Source of the DNA: Sorangium sp025924095
GTDB lineage: Bacteria > Myxococcota_A > Polyangia > Polyangiales > Polyangiaceae
Direction of reading: 5' to 3'
DNA: 64,000 nucleotides
Assembly: GCF_051521505.1 (NCBI RefSeq)
Contig: NZ_CP150356.1
Coordinates: forward strand, 1,240,001-1,304,000
Positions within the stretch are counted from its first letter, which is position 1. Each line of letters starts with the position of its first letter. Under the pieces are notes generated by a model that ran no database searches, had not been told where the DNA came from, and saw only the letters and a program-made list of their open reading frames with translations. The translations under genes were made by a program, and so were the position numbers. Of this stretch, positions 35,395 to 43,415 are shown piece after piece.

Positions 35395-35751
35395 TCAGAC
35401 GCTGCCGCTCACCTTGGCCGTGCGGGTGTTCCCGTCGAGCGACGACTCGATCATGTACTGGGCTCCCTGGTAGGAGATGCTCCCGCCCTCGCCCAGGTTT
35501 CCGCCGCGCAGCACGTTGGCGGCGCTCTCGTAGAGAAGAAAGGAGGCGTGGCCGGTGGGCAGCGCGCTGGACAGCATCCAGGTGCCCTCCGCGCCGCTCG
35601 CGTCGATCACGAGGTGCTGCTGAGCGCCGGACGCGTCGATCAGCACGCCGAGCGTCGAGCCGCTCCGGTCGCGCGACGTGGCGCGGAAGTTGAGCGGAGC
35701 AGCGGTGGCGAGCAACTGGGTGGAGGCGACTGGCTTCTGGGGGATGGACAT
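35395..35751 (-). CDS. Unknown small protein, beta-rich
   Basis: A 118-residue protein from the ATG at 35751 (MSIPQKPVASTQLLATAAP). An in-frame GTG at 35853 overlaps the stop of the upstream gene as GTGA and would give 152 residues by translational coupling; neither start has a good ribosome site. No family is recognised. The sequence alternates small and hydrophobic residues (LGVLIDASGAQQHLVIDASG, YESAANVLRGGNLGEGG), suggesting a compact beta fold. There is no signal peptide or membrane segment. It is the third gene of an apparent three-gene minus-strand unit. Confidence 0.55.
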   Translation of the reverse strand: MSIPQKPVASTQLLATAAPLNFRATSRDRSGSTLGVLIDASGAQQHLVIDASGAEGTWMLSSALPTGHASFLLYESAANVLRGGNLGEGGSISYQGAQYMIESSLDGNTRTAKVSGSV

Positions 35752-35849
35752 GGCGGTGTTGAACAGCTCCGTTGATGGCCGTTGCGTGCGGCCCAGGTGA
35801 CGTATCTCTCCGGGATGGTCCTGCGGCCGAGCGCCCGTGGAACAGGCGC

Positions 35850-36098
35850 TCACGGGAGCGCGCCGGCGATCGAGCTCTTCGGCTGCCAGACGAGCCCGTT
35901 GTACTTCCGGGGAGAGCCCGAGCGGTCGAGCCGCTGAAATGTCTCACCCGTCCTGAGGTGCCGCTGCCTGTCGCGATCGAAGGGGCCACGCTGGCCGCTC
36001 GCCGGCTCGTACGTGACATCGCTCCTCCCGTGCACCTGGAAGCGCCAGCAGAGCCGTTGCTCCACGCCGTCCACCACCCGTGACAACCCCTCTTTCAT
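35850..36098 (-). CDS. Unknown 82-residue protein
   Basis: ATG at 36098 has GAGAGG about 8 bp upstream and lies 19 bp after the stop of the preceding small gene. The protein is basic and aromatic (EQRLCWRFQVHGRSDVTYEP, RKYNGLVWQPKSS). It has no signal peptide, and no family recognised. Codon use is in keeping with neighbours. Its stop overlaps a GTG that could start the next gene. It could be a small partner or assembly protein of the two flanking unknowns. Confidence 0.5.
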   Translation of the reverse strand: MKEGLSRVVDGVEQRLCWRFQVHGRSDVTYEPASGQRGPFDRDRQRHLRTGETFQRLDRSGSPRKYNGLVWQPKSSIAGALP

Positions 36099-36117
36099 GG
36101 TCTGTACCTCTCTGCGC

Positions 36118-36579
36118 TCAGCACGCGAGCTCACGGCGCGGAAGCAGCGGGCGCGGCGGGATCGGCGAGCGCGGCCTTCCCGTCCGACCCTCGAACAGCG
36201 CGAGCGCCTCCCCGAAGTCGGCCTCGACCTCCGCCACAACCCACGCCTCGTCCTGCTCCGAGAGCGGCGGCGCGTCCCCGGCGGAGCGGAGCGCGAACAG
36301 CGCGCTCAGCAGAAAGCGAGGCCACGAGCGCACGTCGTCAGCGGCATCGGGGAGCGCTCCCTGGGTCTCGATCAGCTCGGCGAAGCTGTCGCAGCGGCGG
36401 GCCAGGCTCCACCTCGCGCTCTTCGAGAGACCAGCGAAGGGGCCGGCGAGGCAGAGCGCCAGCGCGCGCAGGTCGGTCGGCATCCGCTCGGCGCGCGATG
36501 GCGCGTCCAGAGCAAGGCCGTCACCCAGCGCCGCGCTGCTCGGCGCGGCGGCGATGCTGGGCGTGGACGCGTGGCTCAT
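36118..36579 (-). CDS. Unknown 153-residue protein
   Basis: ATG at 36579 follows GGAG. The N-terminal 35 residues are Ala/Ser-rich. The rest is helical with many Ala, Leu, Asp and Arg (MPTDLRALALCLAGPFAGL, DDVRSWPRFLLSALFALRS, EAWVVAEVEADFGEALALF) and ends in a Pro/Arg tail. There is no signal peptide and no family recognised. It is the first of three closely spaced minus-strand genes of unknown function. Confidence 0.5.
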   Translation of the reverse strand: MSHASTPSIAAAPSSAALGDGLALDAPSRAERMPTDLRALALCLAGPFAGLSKSARWSLARRCDSFAELIETQGALPDAADDVRSWPRFLLSALFALRSAGDAPPLSEQDEAWVVAEVEADFGEALALFEGRTGRPRSPIPPRPLLPRRELAC

Positions 36580-36983
36580 CTCGACGTTCTCCGAAGGTGG
36601 AAGGCACGAAACGCACGTGCGCCCCACGGCTGTGCAAAAGTTGCCTCGAACGTCGCATGACGGCCGTGCCTGCCGGGTCTGGTCGATGGGCCAGACGGCA
36701 TCGCCGACAACTTCACTGCGTGTGCGCAAATGTATAGCAGAAAGAAGCGCCGGGGCACCACGCTTATCGGTGAAGCGCGCGCTGATTTCGCCGGTGTGAC
36801 GCTTTTTCTCGTGTTCGTTCTCGTGTTCGCGCCGTTTTCGCGCGGTGTTCGCGCCTACCCGCCGTTTCTGTGCCGTTTCCCCGCCGTTTTCACGCGGTGT
36901 TCGCGGCGCTTTCGCGCGGAGTTCGCGCCTTCGCGCCGTGCCCCTCGGGCGTCACGAGAAATGTCTCTTGCAGGCAGGGGCGC
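36580..36983. other. Intergenic region with TTTTCGCGCGGTGTTCGCG repeats
   Basis: No gene supported. T-rich and CG-alternating DNA carries imperfect direct repeats of gccgttttcgcgcggtgttcgcg at 36831-36853 and 36883-36905 and a shorter third copy at 36906-36927. It lies downstream of the desaturase and upstream of the small unknown genes. A terminator or protein-binding array is possible. Confidence 0.45.
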
Positions 36984-37772
36984 TCATCCCTCGACACCTG
37001 CGGTCCCGGTGTCCAGCCGGGCGACCTGGCGCTTCTCCGGCATCTGGAGGATGCCGACCCAGGCGAGCACGCGGATGACCTGGTAGGCCGGGTCGATCTC
37101 GAACCAGCGCACGGCGAAGCTCGGGCTCTGCGAGTACTTGTGGTGGTTGTTCTGGAAGAGCTCGCCGAGCGTCACGATGTCGAGGACCAGCGTGTTGCGC
37201 GAGTCGTCGTCGCTGTTGAAATTGCGATAGCCGTAGCGGTGGCCGCACCAGTTCACGATCGCCCCGTGGAGCGGGCCCATCGTCCAGTGGAGCGGGACGA
37301 ACAGGAATTGCCACCACTGCGTGGCGAAGGCGATGTAGAAGAGCGCATACCCCGTCCCCCACGCGAGGCGGCTGACCCACGAGTTGCCGATGCGGTCGAG
37401 CGTGGGCCACTCGGGGTAGCCCCCCAGAAAGCGCGGCTCCACCTCCGCCGTTCCGTCGCAGATGGCGTCATAGCGCTTCGCGGTCGACAGCATCATGGAG
37501 ACCGGCTCCGCGTAGTATCGTGGAGAGTGCGGATCCTTCGGCGTATCGCTGTACGCGTGGTGCATGCGGTGCAAGATCGCGTACGCCCGGGGCACAAGAT
37601 ACGAGGAGCCCTGCGTGACGTAGGTGAGTACGTGGAAGATCCGTTCCCAGCGCGTCGACATCGTGAACATCCGATGCGAGGCGTACCGGTGCAGGAAGAA
37701 GGTCTGGAAGAAGACAGAGAGTGTGGAGTGAGCGATCAGGACAGCCACGAGTTCCATGGTTCGCTTGTACAT
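36984..37772 (-). CDS. Acyl-CoA/fatty-acid desaturase, membrane di-iron
   Basis: A 262-residue protein with the histidine boxes of membrane desaturases: HRYASHR, HRMHHAYSD and NNHHKYS, plus CGHRYGYRNF. Hydrophobic segments are at about 5-25 and 140-165. It resembles bacterial delta-9 acyl-CoA/acyl-lipid desaturases but is short, lacking a cytochrome b5 or ferredoxin tail. It would introduce a cis double bond with O2 and an external electron donor. An alternative ATG five codons in (37757) is possible. A functional link with the PUFA synthase 19 kb away is not needed, since PUFA synthases do not use desaturases. Confidence 0.88.
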   Translation of the reverse strand: MYKRTMELVAVLIAHSTLSVFFQTFFLHRYASHRMFTMSTRWERIFHVLTYVTQGSSYLVPRAYAILHRMHHAYSDTPKDPHSPRYYAEPVSMMLSTAKRYDAICDGTAEVEPRFLGGYPEWPTLDRIGNSWVSRLAWGTGYALFYIAFATQWWQFLFVPLHWTMGPLHGAIVNWCGHRYGYRNFNSDDDSRNTLVLDIVTLGELFQNNHHKYSQSPSFAVRWFEIDPAYQVIRVLAWVGILQMPEKRQVARLDTGTAGVEG

Positions 37773-38276
37773 CGATTGCGGGCCGGCACGCGGTCAGCGG
37801 ATGGTCATGCGCCGACAAGTCCGGAGCCGCGTTTTTCGCGCACGAACGTCCGCATCCCGCTCGATCCGTCCGTGCGGCGAGCCCGCAACAAGCGAGTTCA
37901 TCGAGCGGAAACAAATCTATGCTACCAGGTGCAACGTCGCTCCTGCCCGCCATTGACGTCGCTGACGTCGCTGAGGTCGCTGAGGTCGCTGACGTCGCCG
38001 GCGTCGTGTGTGTCGCCTCCTCGGAGCGGCCTGAGCGCGGGGCCGCTGTTTCACTGGAGTTCACGACGGTTCGACGGTGGGCCGTCCTCGGCGGCGGTTC
38101 GTCCTTGACGCACTTGCGCGCTGAGTGCAGGATAGCCCAGCAAACCGTTCGAGCGTGCGTCGAAGCCTCTGTCGCGCTCGGGCTTCTGGTGCTCTCGGCG
38201 TCGTCACACGGCGCGGGCCGCGAGGGCAGGGGGCCTGCTCGTGACGTGAGCCGCGCAATCACCTCGAGGTGCACGC
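37773..38276. other. Divergent intergenic region, desaturase and transglutaminase-like gene
   Basis: About 500 bp with no supported gene. It holds five 9-bp direct repeats (gacgtcgct/gaggtcgct) at 37955-37999. The divergent promoters should be here. A palindromic CACCTCGAGGTG lies about 4 bp before the transglutaminase start and includes its ribosome site. Confidence 0.4.
37955..37999. repeat. Five tandem 9-bp repeats
   Basis: Units of gacgtcgct or gaggtcgct in a non-coding stretch between divergent genes. They may bind a protein or simply be a slippage array. Confidence 0.7.
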
Positions 38277-39095
38277 ATGCAGATCCGCGTAGGTTACGAG
38301 CTGGTCTACGAGTTTCCACAACCCACGCCGGTGATCCTGACGCTCAGCATCCACTACTCGCGCGTATCGGATCTGGTGCGGCCCGATCATATGATCACCA
38401 GTCCGCCGACCCCGGCCCGGTCTTACCGGGACGCGTTCGGTAACTGGTGCAGCCGTATCGTCGCGCCGGCGGGGCAGCTGAGGGTCTCCACCGACGCGGT
38501 GGTGAACGACACGGGCGCTCGGGACCGCATCGTGACATCGGCCGCGCAGCACCCGGTCGATGCGCTGCCGGAGGAGACGCTGGTGTTCCTGCTGGGCAGC
38601 CGGTACTGCGAGACGGATCGCCTGTCAGAGGCGGCATGGGGCCTGTTTGGCCAGTCGCCCACCGGCTGGGGCCGCGTGCAGGCCATCTGTGATTTCGTTC
38701 ACCGGCACATCACCTTCGGGTACGAGTTCGCGAGCCCCACCAAGACGGCGTGGGAGGTGTTCAACGATCGAAAGGGCGTCTGTCGAGATTTCGCGCACCT
38801 CGCGATCGCGCTCTGCCGTTGCATGAACATTCCGGCCCGGTATTGCACGGGCTACCTGGGCGACATCGGCGTGCCTCCGCCCCACGGGCCCATGGATTTC
38901 TCCGGCTGGTTCGAGGCCTATCTCGGCGGCGAGTGGCACACGTTCGACGCGCGCAACAACGTGCCTCGCATCGGGCGCGTGCTGATCGCCCGCGGGCGCG
39001 ACGCCGCCGACGTGGCGATCACGACGACCTTCGGCGAGAACACGTTGAAGAGCTTCCGCGTATGGACGGATGAGATCGTCGGCTCGCTCGCCTGA
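38277..39095 (+). CDS. Transglutaminase-like cysteine protease-fold protein
   Basis: A 272-residue protein. The N-terminal beta domain (about 1-110) resembles the bacterial transglutaminase N-terminal region (MQIRVGYELVYEFPQPTPVIL). The core has the triad Cys in RKGVCRDFAHLAIALCR (near 170), His in GEWHTFDARNN (near 221) and the following Asp. Ribosome site GAGGTG lies upstream of the ATG. There is no signal peptide, so it is cytoplasmic. Members act as cysteine peptidases or amidases; the substrate is unknown. The group often sits with circularly permuted ATP-grasp/alpha-E genes, but none is seen here. Confidence 0.85.
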   Translation: MQIRVGYELVYEFPQPTPVILTLSIHYSRVSDLVRPDHMITSPPTPARSYRDAFGNWCSRIVAPAGQLRVSTDAVVNDTGARDRIVTSAAQHPVDALPEETLVFLLGSRYCETDRLSEAAWGLFGQSPTGWGRVQAICDFVHRHITFGYEFASPTKTAWEVFNDRKGVCRDFAHLAIALCRCMNIPARYCTGYLGDIGVPPPHGPMDFSGWFEAYLGGEWHTFDARNNVPRIGRVLIARGRDAADVAITTTFGENTLKSFRVWTDEIVGSLA

Positions 39096-39240
39096 GCCTG
39101 CCGGGTGTGTACAGCATGGACGACCGGGCGGTACGGCGGCGGAGTGGAGGCGCCCGGACCGCGCCGATGGGATGATTCATCGCCGGTGAGGCCGACGGCG
39201 CAACTGCCGGTTCGGGGGCAGCGTGATAGTCTGCGCGGCT

Positions 39241-40587
39241 ATGGACAATGTACCGACGGACGGCATCGGCGGGGAAGACTGGGGACGACTGCACGTCACG
39301 CGCGCCTGCTGCGGCGCAGGCGTTTGCAGGAACTTCGCGCCTGAGCTCCTGGGCGAGGTCGCGCCCGCGCACTGGGGAGCCATGGACGGCGACGTGAAGC
39401 ACCGCGGCCCCGCCGTGCTGGAGGGCACCTACGACGAGGGGTCGTTCACGGGCGTCCTGCGCCAGCCACGGAGCCAGGCCGACCTCGAGGCGGCGCGCAC
39501 GGCGGTGGCCGCCTGCCCGGTCCACGCTCTGCGCCTCAAGCCGCCCGCCGTGCGCCCTCGCCCCGGCGCGCTCGGCGCCCCCTTCAGCACCTGGCCGCGC
39601 CGCATCGAGGAGGACGTCTGGGCCCTCGGCCATCCCTCGAGCGACAACGTCGGCGCCACGGCCTACTTCATCGAGCGTCCCGGCGGCAACGTGCTCGTCG
39701 ACCTGCCCAAGCCGAATGAGGCCATCTTCCGCTTCCTCGAGGAGCACGGCGGCGTGCGGTGGATCTTCATCACCCACGGCGACAACACCGCGCACCACGC
39801 CGAGTTCGCGGCCCGCTTCCCCGGCTGCCGCCGCATCCTCGGCTTCGCGGACGTGAGCGCGAGCGGCGGCCCGTACAGCGCGATCACCACCGACGTGGAG
39901 ATCCAGCTCCCCGATCGCCCCGGGCCCATGACCCTCGAGGGCGCGCCGCTCGCCGACGCCGAGCTCGCCGGCGCCGAGCTCGCCGTGCTCTCCCAGCCCG
40001 GCCACACCGCGGGCTCGATGTGCCTGCTGTACCGCGGCCGCTTCCTGTTCACCGGCGACCACCTCGCCTACTCGCGCCGCCTCGGCCGGATGGTCGCGTT
40101 CCGGCTCCAGTGCTGGGGCGACTGGGAGCGCCAGATCCACTCCGTGCGTCGCCTGGCCGTCCTGGCGGAGGCGGGCCGCCTCCGCTTCGCGTGGCTCCTG
40201 CCCAGCCATGGCGAGTGGCACCGCTTCGAGGGCGACGGCGGCGCTCCCGCGACGGCGGCCGAGCTGCGGCGCGCGCTCGCCTGGATGGAGCGGCAGGCGC
40301 CTGGCAACATGCCGCTCGCCCGGTTCATCCCGTGGGTGCAGAGCCGCACGCAGCCCCGCGGCCGTCTCGCCCGCGCGATGCGCGCGATCGGCGGCGAGGG
40401 CCCGGGGAGCGAGGCGTGGGTGCTGCCGCGCGCCGTCCGCCCGTACCTGCCCGATTACCGGCCGGAGAAGGTCGCCCCAGCCCTGATCCGCGCCTCCGTG
40501 GTCGCGACGAGCGCGCTCGGCGCTGCTGCGTCCGCCGTCTGGCTCGCCGCGCGCGCGGCGGGGGCGATCCTGAAGAGAAGGGCGTGA
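39241..40587 (+). CDS. Ferredoxin-like domain fused to metallo-beta-lactamase-fold hydrolase
   Basis: A 448-residue protein; ATG at 39241. Residues 1-100 carry a ferredoxin-type single-cluster pattern (RACCGAGVCRNFAPE ... VAACPVHALRL). Residues about 120-350 are an MBL fold, with FITHGDNTAHHAEFAARFPG in place of the usual HxHxDH, SQPGHTAGSMCLLY, RFLFTGDHLAYSR and LPSHGEW. This variant metal motif (H-x-D-x4-HH) recalls the THRDD-type MBL proteins of cyanobacteria. The C-terminal tail (about 410-445) includes a hydrophobic Ala-rich segment that could associate with membrane. A redox-coupled hydrolase or dioxygenase is possible; substrate unknown. Confidence 0.8.
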   Translation: MDNVPTDGIGGEDWGRLHVTRACCGAGVCRNFAPELLGEVAPAHWGAMDGDVKHRGPAVLEGTYDEGSFTGVLRQPRSQADLEAARTAVAACPVHALRLKPPAVRPRPGALGAPFSTWPRRIEEDVWALGHPSSDNVGATAYFIERPGGNVLVDLPKPNEAIFRFLEEHGGVRWIFITHGDNTAHHAEFAARFPGCRRILGFADVSASGGPYSAITTDVEIQLPDRPGPMTLEGAPLADAELAGAELAVLSQPGHTAGSMCLLYRGRFLFTGDHLAYSRRLGRMVAFRLQCWGDWERQIHSVRRLAVLAEAGRLRFAWLLPSHGEWHRFEGDGGAPATAAELRRALAWMERQAPGNMPLARFIPWVQSRTQPRGRLARAMRAIGGEGPGSEAWVLPRAVRPYLPDYRPEKVAPALIRASVVATSALGAAASAVWLAARAAGAILKRRA

Positions 40588-40615
40588 AGCGGGCCCGGGA
40601 GCGCGAGCTCCTCGT

Positions 40616-41785
40616 TCAGCCGCTCGCGCTCCCGTCTGCGTCCTGGCGCAGCAGATATCGTGTGTCGGGGTTCTCCCGGCGCCAGATCACGTTATCCATG
40701 AAGTAGTGGTGAATGTTCACGAACACGTAGACGGCCGCGAAGTACGGCGTCGGGCCCAGGCCGGCCATCGTCTCATCGTCGCTCGCGCCCAGCACCAGCG
40801 CGCCGTCGAGGAGCGCGGGCGCGCCGCGGAACACGACCCATCCGAGGCCGACGGCGGACGCGGCCAGGAGGCCGAGGCGCAGGCCGGTCGGCCTCCCGAA
40901 CAGCGGCGGGCCCTCGGCGTCGCGCGCCTCGCTCCGCTTCAGGAGCCAGACGAAGTACAGATACTGGATGGAGTGCAGCGCCGGGATCACGTACATCATG
41001 AGCCGGTCGAGGCTCGAGTACACGGTCCAGAGCCACACCGTGATGAGGAACCCCGAGAGCGGCCCGAGCGGCGGTAGCCGCCGCTCCGCTCGCCACCTTC
41101 GCGCGAGCACCCAGAGCAGCGCGAGCACGCTCAGCGCGAAGGCCGCGCGGGTGACGGGCTCGAGGGCAGGCGGGTGCGTGAGCGACGTGTAGATCACGCC
41201 CTTCTCCTCGAGCTCCCTGCCCGGATCGGCCGGGCTCGCCCACGCATAGGCCCAGGCCGCGAAGCAGTGCGAGAGGACCACCTTGCGCTCCAGCGGGCTG
41301 AACCGGAACCCGCGCCGCGCCGACAGCACCGTCAAGACGCCGAACCCCTGCTTCACGTAGTGCCAGCCCACCAGGAGAAACATGAGCTGGATCATGAAGC
41401 CCATTGTCCGCGCGGAGCCGGTCGCGAGCGCGCAGGTCGCCCACGCGAGCAGCGCGAGCGGGACGAGGAGCCCGGCGACGAGGTAGCGGGCCCGCTGCGC
41501 CGGGGCGAGCGCGCCGCCGGACGCGCGGCGCCGCGCGTCCTTGTAGAACAGGAGGTACGTGACCGCGAAGTGAGGATCGTTGATCACGGTCGCGGCGTGG
41601 AACGTCAGGAAGCCGAGCGCGAGCTCCGACGCGTCGAGCCCGACGGCCCTGCGGAGCAGCCACGCGAGCGGAAAGAGCGCGAGCGTCGCGCCCCCGACGA
41701 GCAGGAACTCCATGAGGCGGGCCCGAAGGCCCTCTCGGCGCGGCGCCGCGACCGGGACTGGCAGCGTCGCGCTCGCGCTGGTCAT
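40616..41785 (-). CDS. Polytopic membrane protein of unknown function
   Basis: A 389-residue protein with about eight hydrophobic segments (for example about 24-44, 105-125, 130-150, 215-232, 248-265, 305-325). Conserved-looking polar motifs lie at the edges: TVINDPHFAVTYLLFYKD, VGWHYVKQGFG, IPALHSIQYLYFVWL and the C-terminal NIHHYFMDNVIWRRENP. The repeated His residues near membranes suggest metal binding, as in membrane hydroxylases or desaturases, but spacing does not match a known box set. It converges with the ferredoxin-MBL gene (28-bp gap). Confidence 0.65.
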   Translation of the reverse strand: MTSASATLPVPVAAPRREGLRARLMEFLLVGGATLALFPLAWLLRRAVGLDASELALGFLTFHAATVINDPHFAVTYLLFYKDARRRASGGALAPAQRARYLVAGLLVPLALLAWATCALATGSARTMGFMIQLMFLLVGWHYVKQGFGVLTVLSARRGFRFSPLERKVVLSHCFAAWAYAWASPADPGRELEEKGVIYTSLTHPPALEPVTRAAFALSVLALLWVLARRWRAERRLPPLGPLSGFLITVWLWTVYSSLDRLMMYVIPALHSIQYLYFVWLLKRSEARDAEGPPLFGRPTGLRLGLLAASAVGLGWVVFRGAPALLDGALVLGASDDETMAGLGPTPYFAAVYVFVNIHHYFMDNVIWRRENPDTRYLLRQDADGSASG

Positions 41786-41849
41786 GCGCCGAGGCTACCA
41801 CACAGGGGCGCATCCCATCCTTCTATCCAAGCTTGCACGAACGCTCGCC

Positions 41850-41902
41850 CGGCGCGCACGCGGGAGCCGGCGCGCACGCGGGAGCCGGCGCGCACGCGGG
41901 AG
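41850..41902. repeat. Three tandem 18-bp repeats
   Basis: The unit cggcgcgcacgcgggagc is at 41850-41867 and 41868-41885, with a third, slightly diverged copy to 41902. It lies between the membrane-protein start and the PAS-STAS stop. It has the same unit length as the array at 35318 but a different sequence. Confidence 0.8.
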
Positions 41903-41973
41903 GTGGGCCTCGCGCTGCCGCCGCCCGCGCTCGTCCGCGCGGGAGGACGCCGCGCTCTGGAGGCGGACTGCCG

Positions 41974-43182
41974 TCATCGGCGCTTCAGCGCATACGCGAT
42001 GCCGCCTTGCAAGGTCCCCTCCGTGATCAGGCCCCGGAGGTCGATGTCGAGCTCGATCAGCGTCCGCGCGATCGCGGGCTGGATGCCGGTGAGCACGACG
42101 TCGGCGCCGAGCAACCCGGCCGCGCGCGCGGCCTGCACCAGCATCTCGGCGACCGACACGTCGACCGCCTTGACGCCGGTGATATCTATGATCGCGATGC
42201 GGGCCGAGTGTCTCTCGACGCCCTGGAGCAGCGTCTCGATGATCCCGCTCGCCCGCGCGCTGTCGAAGAAGCCGATGAGCGGCATGACGAGGACGCCCTC
42301 GGCGATCGGCAGGAGCGGCGTGACGAGCTCCCGTATCGTGTCCTGCTGCGCCGCGATGAGCTCGTCCCGCGCCGCCTCCCGCTCGCGCTCCGCCGCCTTG
42401 ACGCGCGTGATGTCGACGGAGACACCGGCCACCGCGCCCTCCCGGATGCCCTCGCCCCAGACCGGGAACTTGATGGTGTAAAACGTCCTCTCGCCCTCGG
42501 CGTGCGGGACGGGATCCTCGGCCTCGAACGGGGCGCCGTTCTTGCGCACGAGCTCGTCGACGTCGCTGTAAATCGCCGCGACTTCCGGTGGAAAGAAGTC
42601 CTTGTCGGTCTTCCCGAGCATGCTGCCCGGGGCTGCCCCGACGATCTCCTCCAGCGAGCGGCTCACCAGGAGAAAGGCGCCGTCCCGGTCCTTCGCATAC
42701 AGGAGGACCGGTGCATGGTCGCAGAACGTCGCGAGCAGCGCCTCGCTCCGGTGGAGGCGCTGCTCGCGGCGCCGCCGCTCGGTCACGTCCTCGGCCGACA
42801 GGAAGATCTCGCGCGCGGCGCCGTCCGCGCCCCGCGCGAAGACCTCGGCGCGGACGGCGAAGAGCCGCTCGCCCTCTCCGCGGCCGTACGCCCGCAGCTC
42901 GGCCTCGACGACCTCGCCGTCTCGCGCCTCCTTCAGCTGCTCGGCGCGCGCGGCGAGCCCGGCGAGGTCGTCCGGATGAATCCGGGCCGCGAGCGCCTCG
43001 ACGCCGCGCATCGCGAGCTCCTCGTCGGTGCAACCGAGCGCGCGGGCGAGGGCGGCGTTGTGCGCGGTGAGGCGCCTCTCGGTCATGTCGACGACGCACA
43101 GGATCGCCGGCGCCGCGTCGAGCATCCGCTGGGCGCGCCCGTCGCTCGCCCCGCGCGGCTCCTTGGCCATCGTCTCCTTCAT
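41974..43182 (-). CDS. PAS-PAS-STAS protein (RsbR-like)
   Basis: A 402-residue protein from the ATG at 43182. Two PAS domains (about 20-140 and 150-265; the second has HAPVLLYAKDRDGAFLLVSR and GKTDKDFFPPEVAAIYSDVD) are followed by a short coiled coil and an RsbR-type STAS domain. In STAS, IAIIDITGVKAVDVSVAEML has the Thr position phosphorylated in RsbR proteins; a second site may lie in TLIELDIDLRGLITEGTL. The STAS domain resembles the tail of the 1706-residue kinase at 25886. No RsbS or RsbT is nearby. It is likely a cytoplasmic stress or redox sensor feeding a stressosome-like complex encoded elsewhere (inference). Confidence 0.88.
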   Translation of the reverse strand: MKETMAKEPRGASDGRAQRMLDAAPAILCVVDMTERRLTAHNAALARALGCTDEELAMRGVEALAARIHPDDLAGLAARAEQLKEARDGEVVEAELRAYGRGEGERLFAVRAEVFARGADGAAREIFLSAEDVTERRRREQRLHRSEALLATFCDHAPVLLYAKDRDGAFLLVSRSLEEIVGAAPGSMLGKTDKDFFPPEVAAIYSDVDELVRKNGAPFEAEDPVPHAEGERTFYTIKFPVWGEGIREGAVAGVSVDITRVKAAEREREAARDELIAAQQDTIRELVTPLLPIAEGVLVMPLIGFFDSARASGIIETLLQGVERHSARIAIIDITGVKAVDVSVAEMLVQAARAAGLLGADVVLTGIQPAIARTLIELDIDLRGLITEGTLQGGIAYALKRR

Positions 43183-43415
43183 CCCGGCACGGCCTTGTTC
43201 ATTACGGCTCCTGACCAGGCCGGGCGGCGGCAAACCCGCGGGCCCGAGCTCGATGCATGATAGCCACTGGCCGCGGCGCGCGCGCGACGGAATCGACGAT
43301 GGCGCCGCGCATCCTTGTCGAGGACGCCTGGCGCGGCGCGCCAGCCTGCTCCGCGCGGGCAGCGATCGCGACGCGCGTCACGCAACGTCGCCTGCCGTGA
43401 AGAGCCCCCCCGGGC

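Noticed and set aside
34906..35775. Plus-strand frame across the region upstream of the GH26 gene
   Set aside because: Arg/Pro/Gly low-complexity translation, no ribosome site; it crosses the opposite unknown gene and tandem repeats.
36984..37772. Desaturase as part of the PUFA pathway
   Set aside because: PUFA synthases introduce double bonds by dehydration/isomerisation without desaturases, and the gene is 19 kb away on the other strand.
37721..38443. Plus-strand frame containing the 9-bp repeats
   Set aside because: It overlaps the starts of both flanking genes, and its middle is a repeat artefact (VADVAEVAEV).
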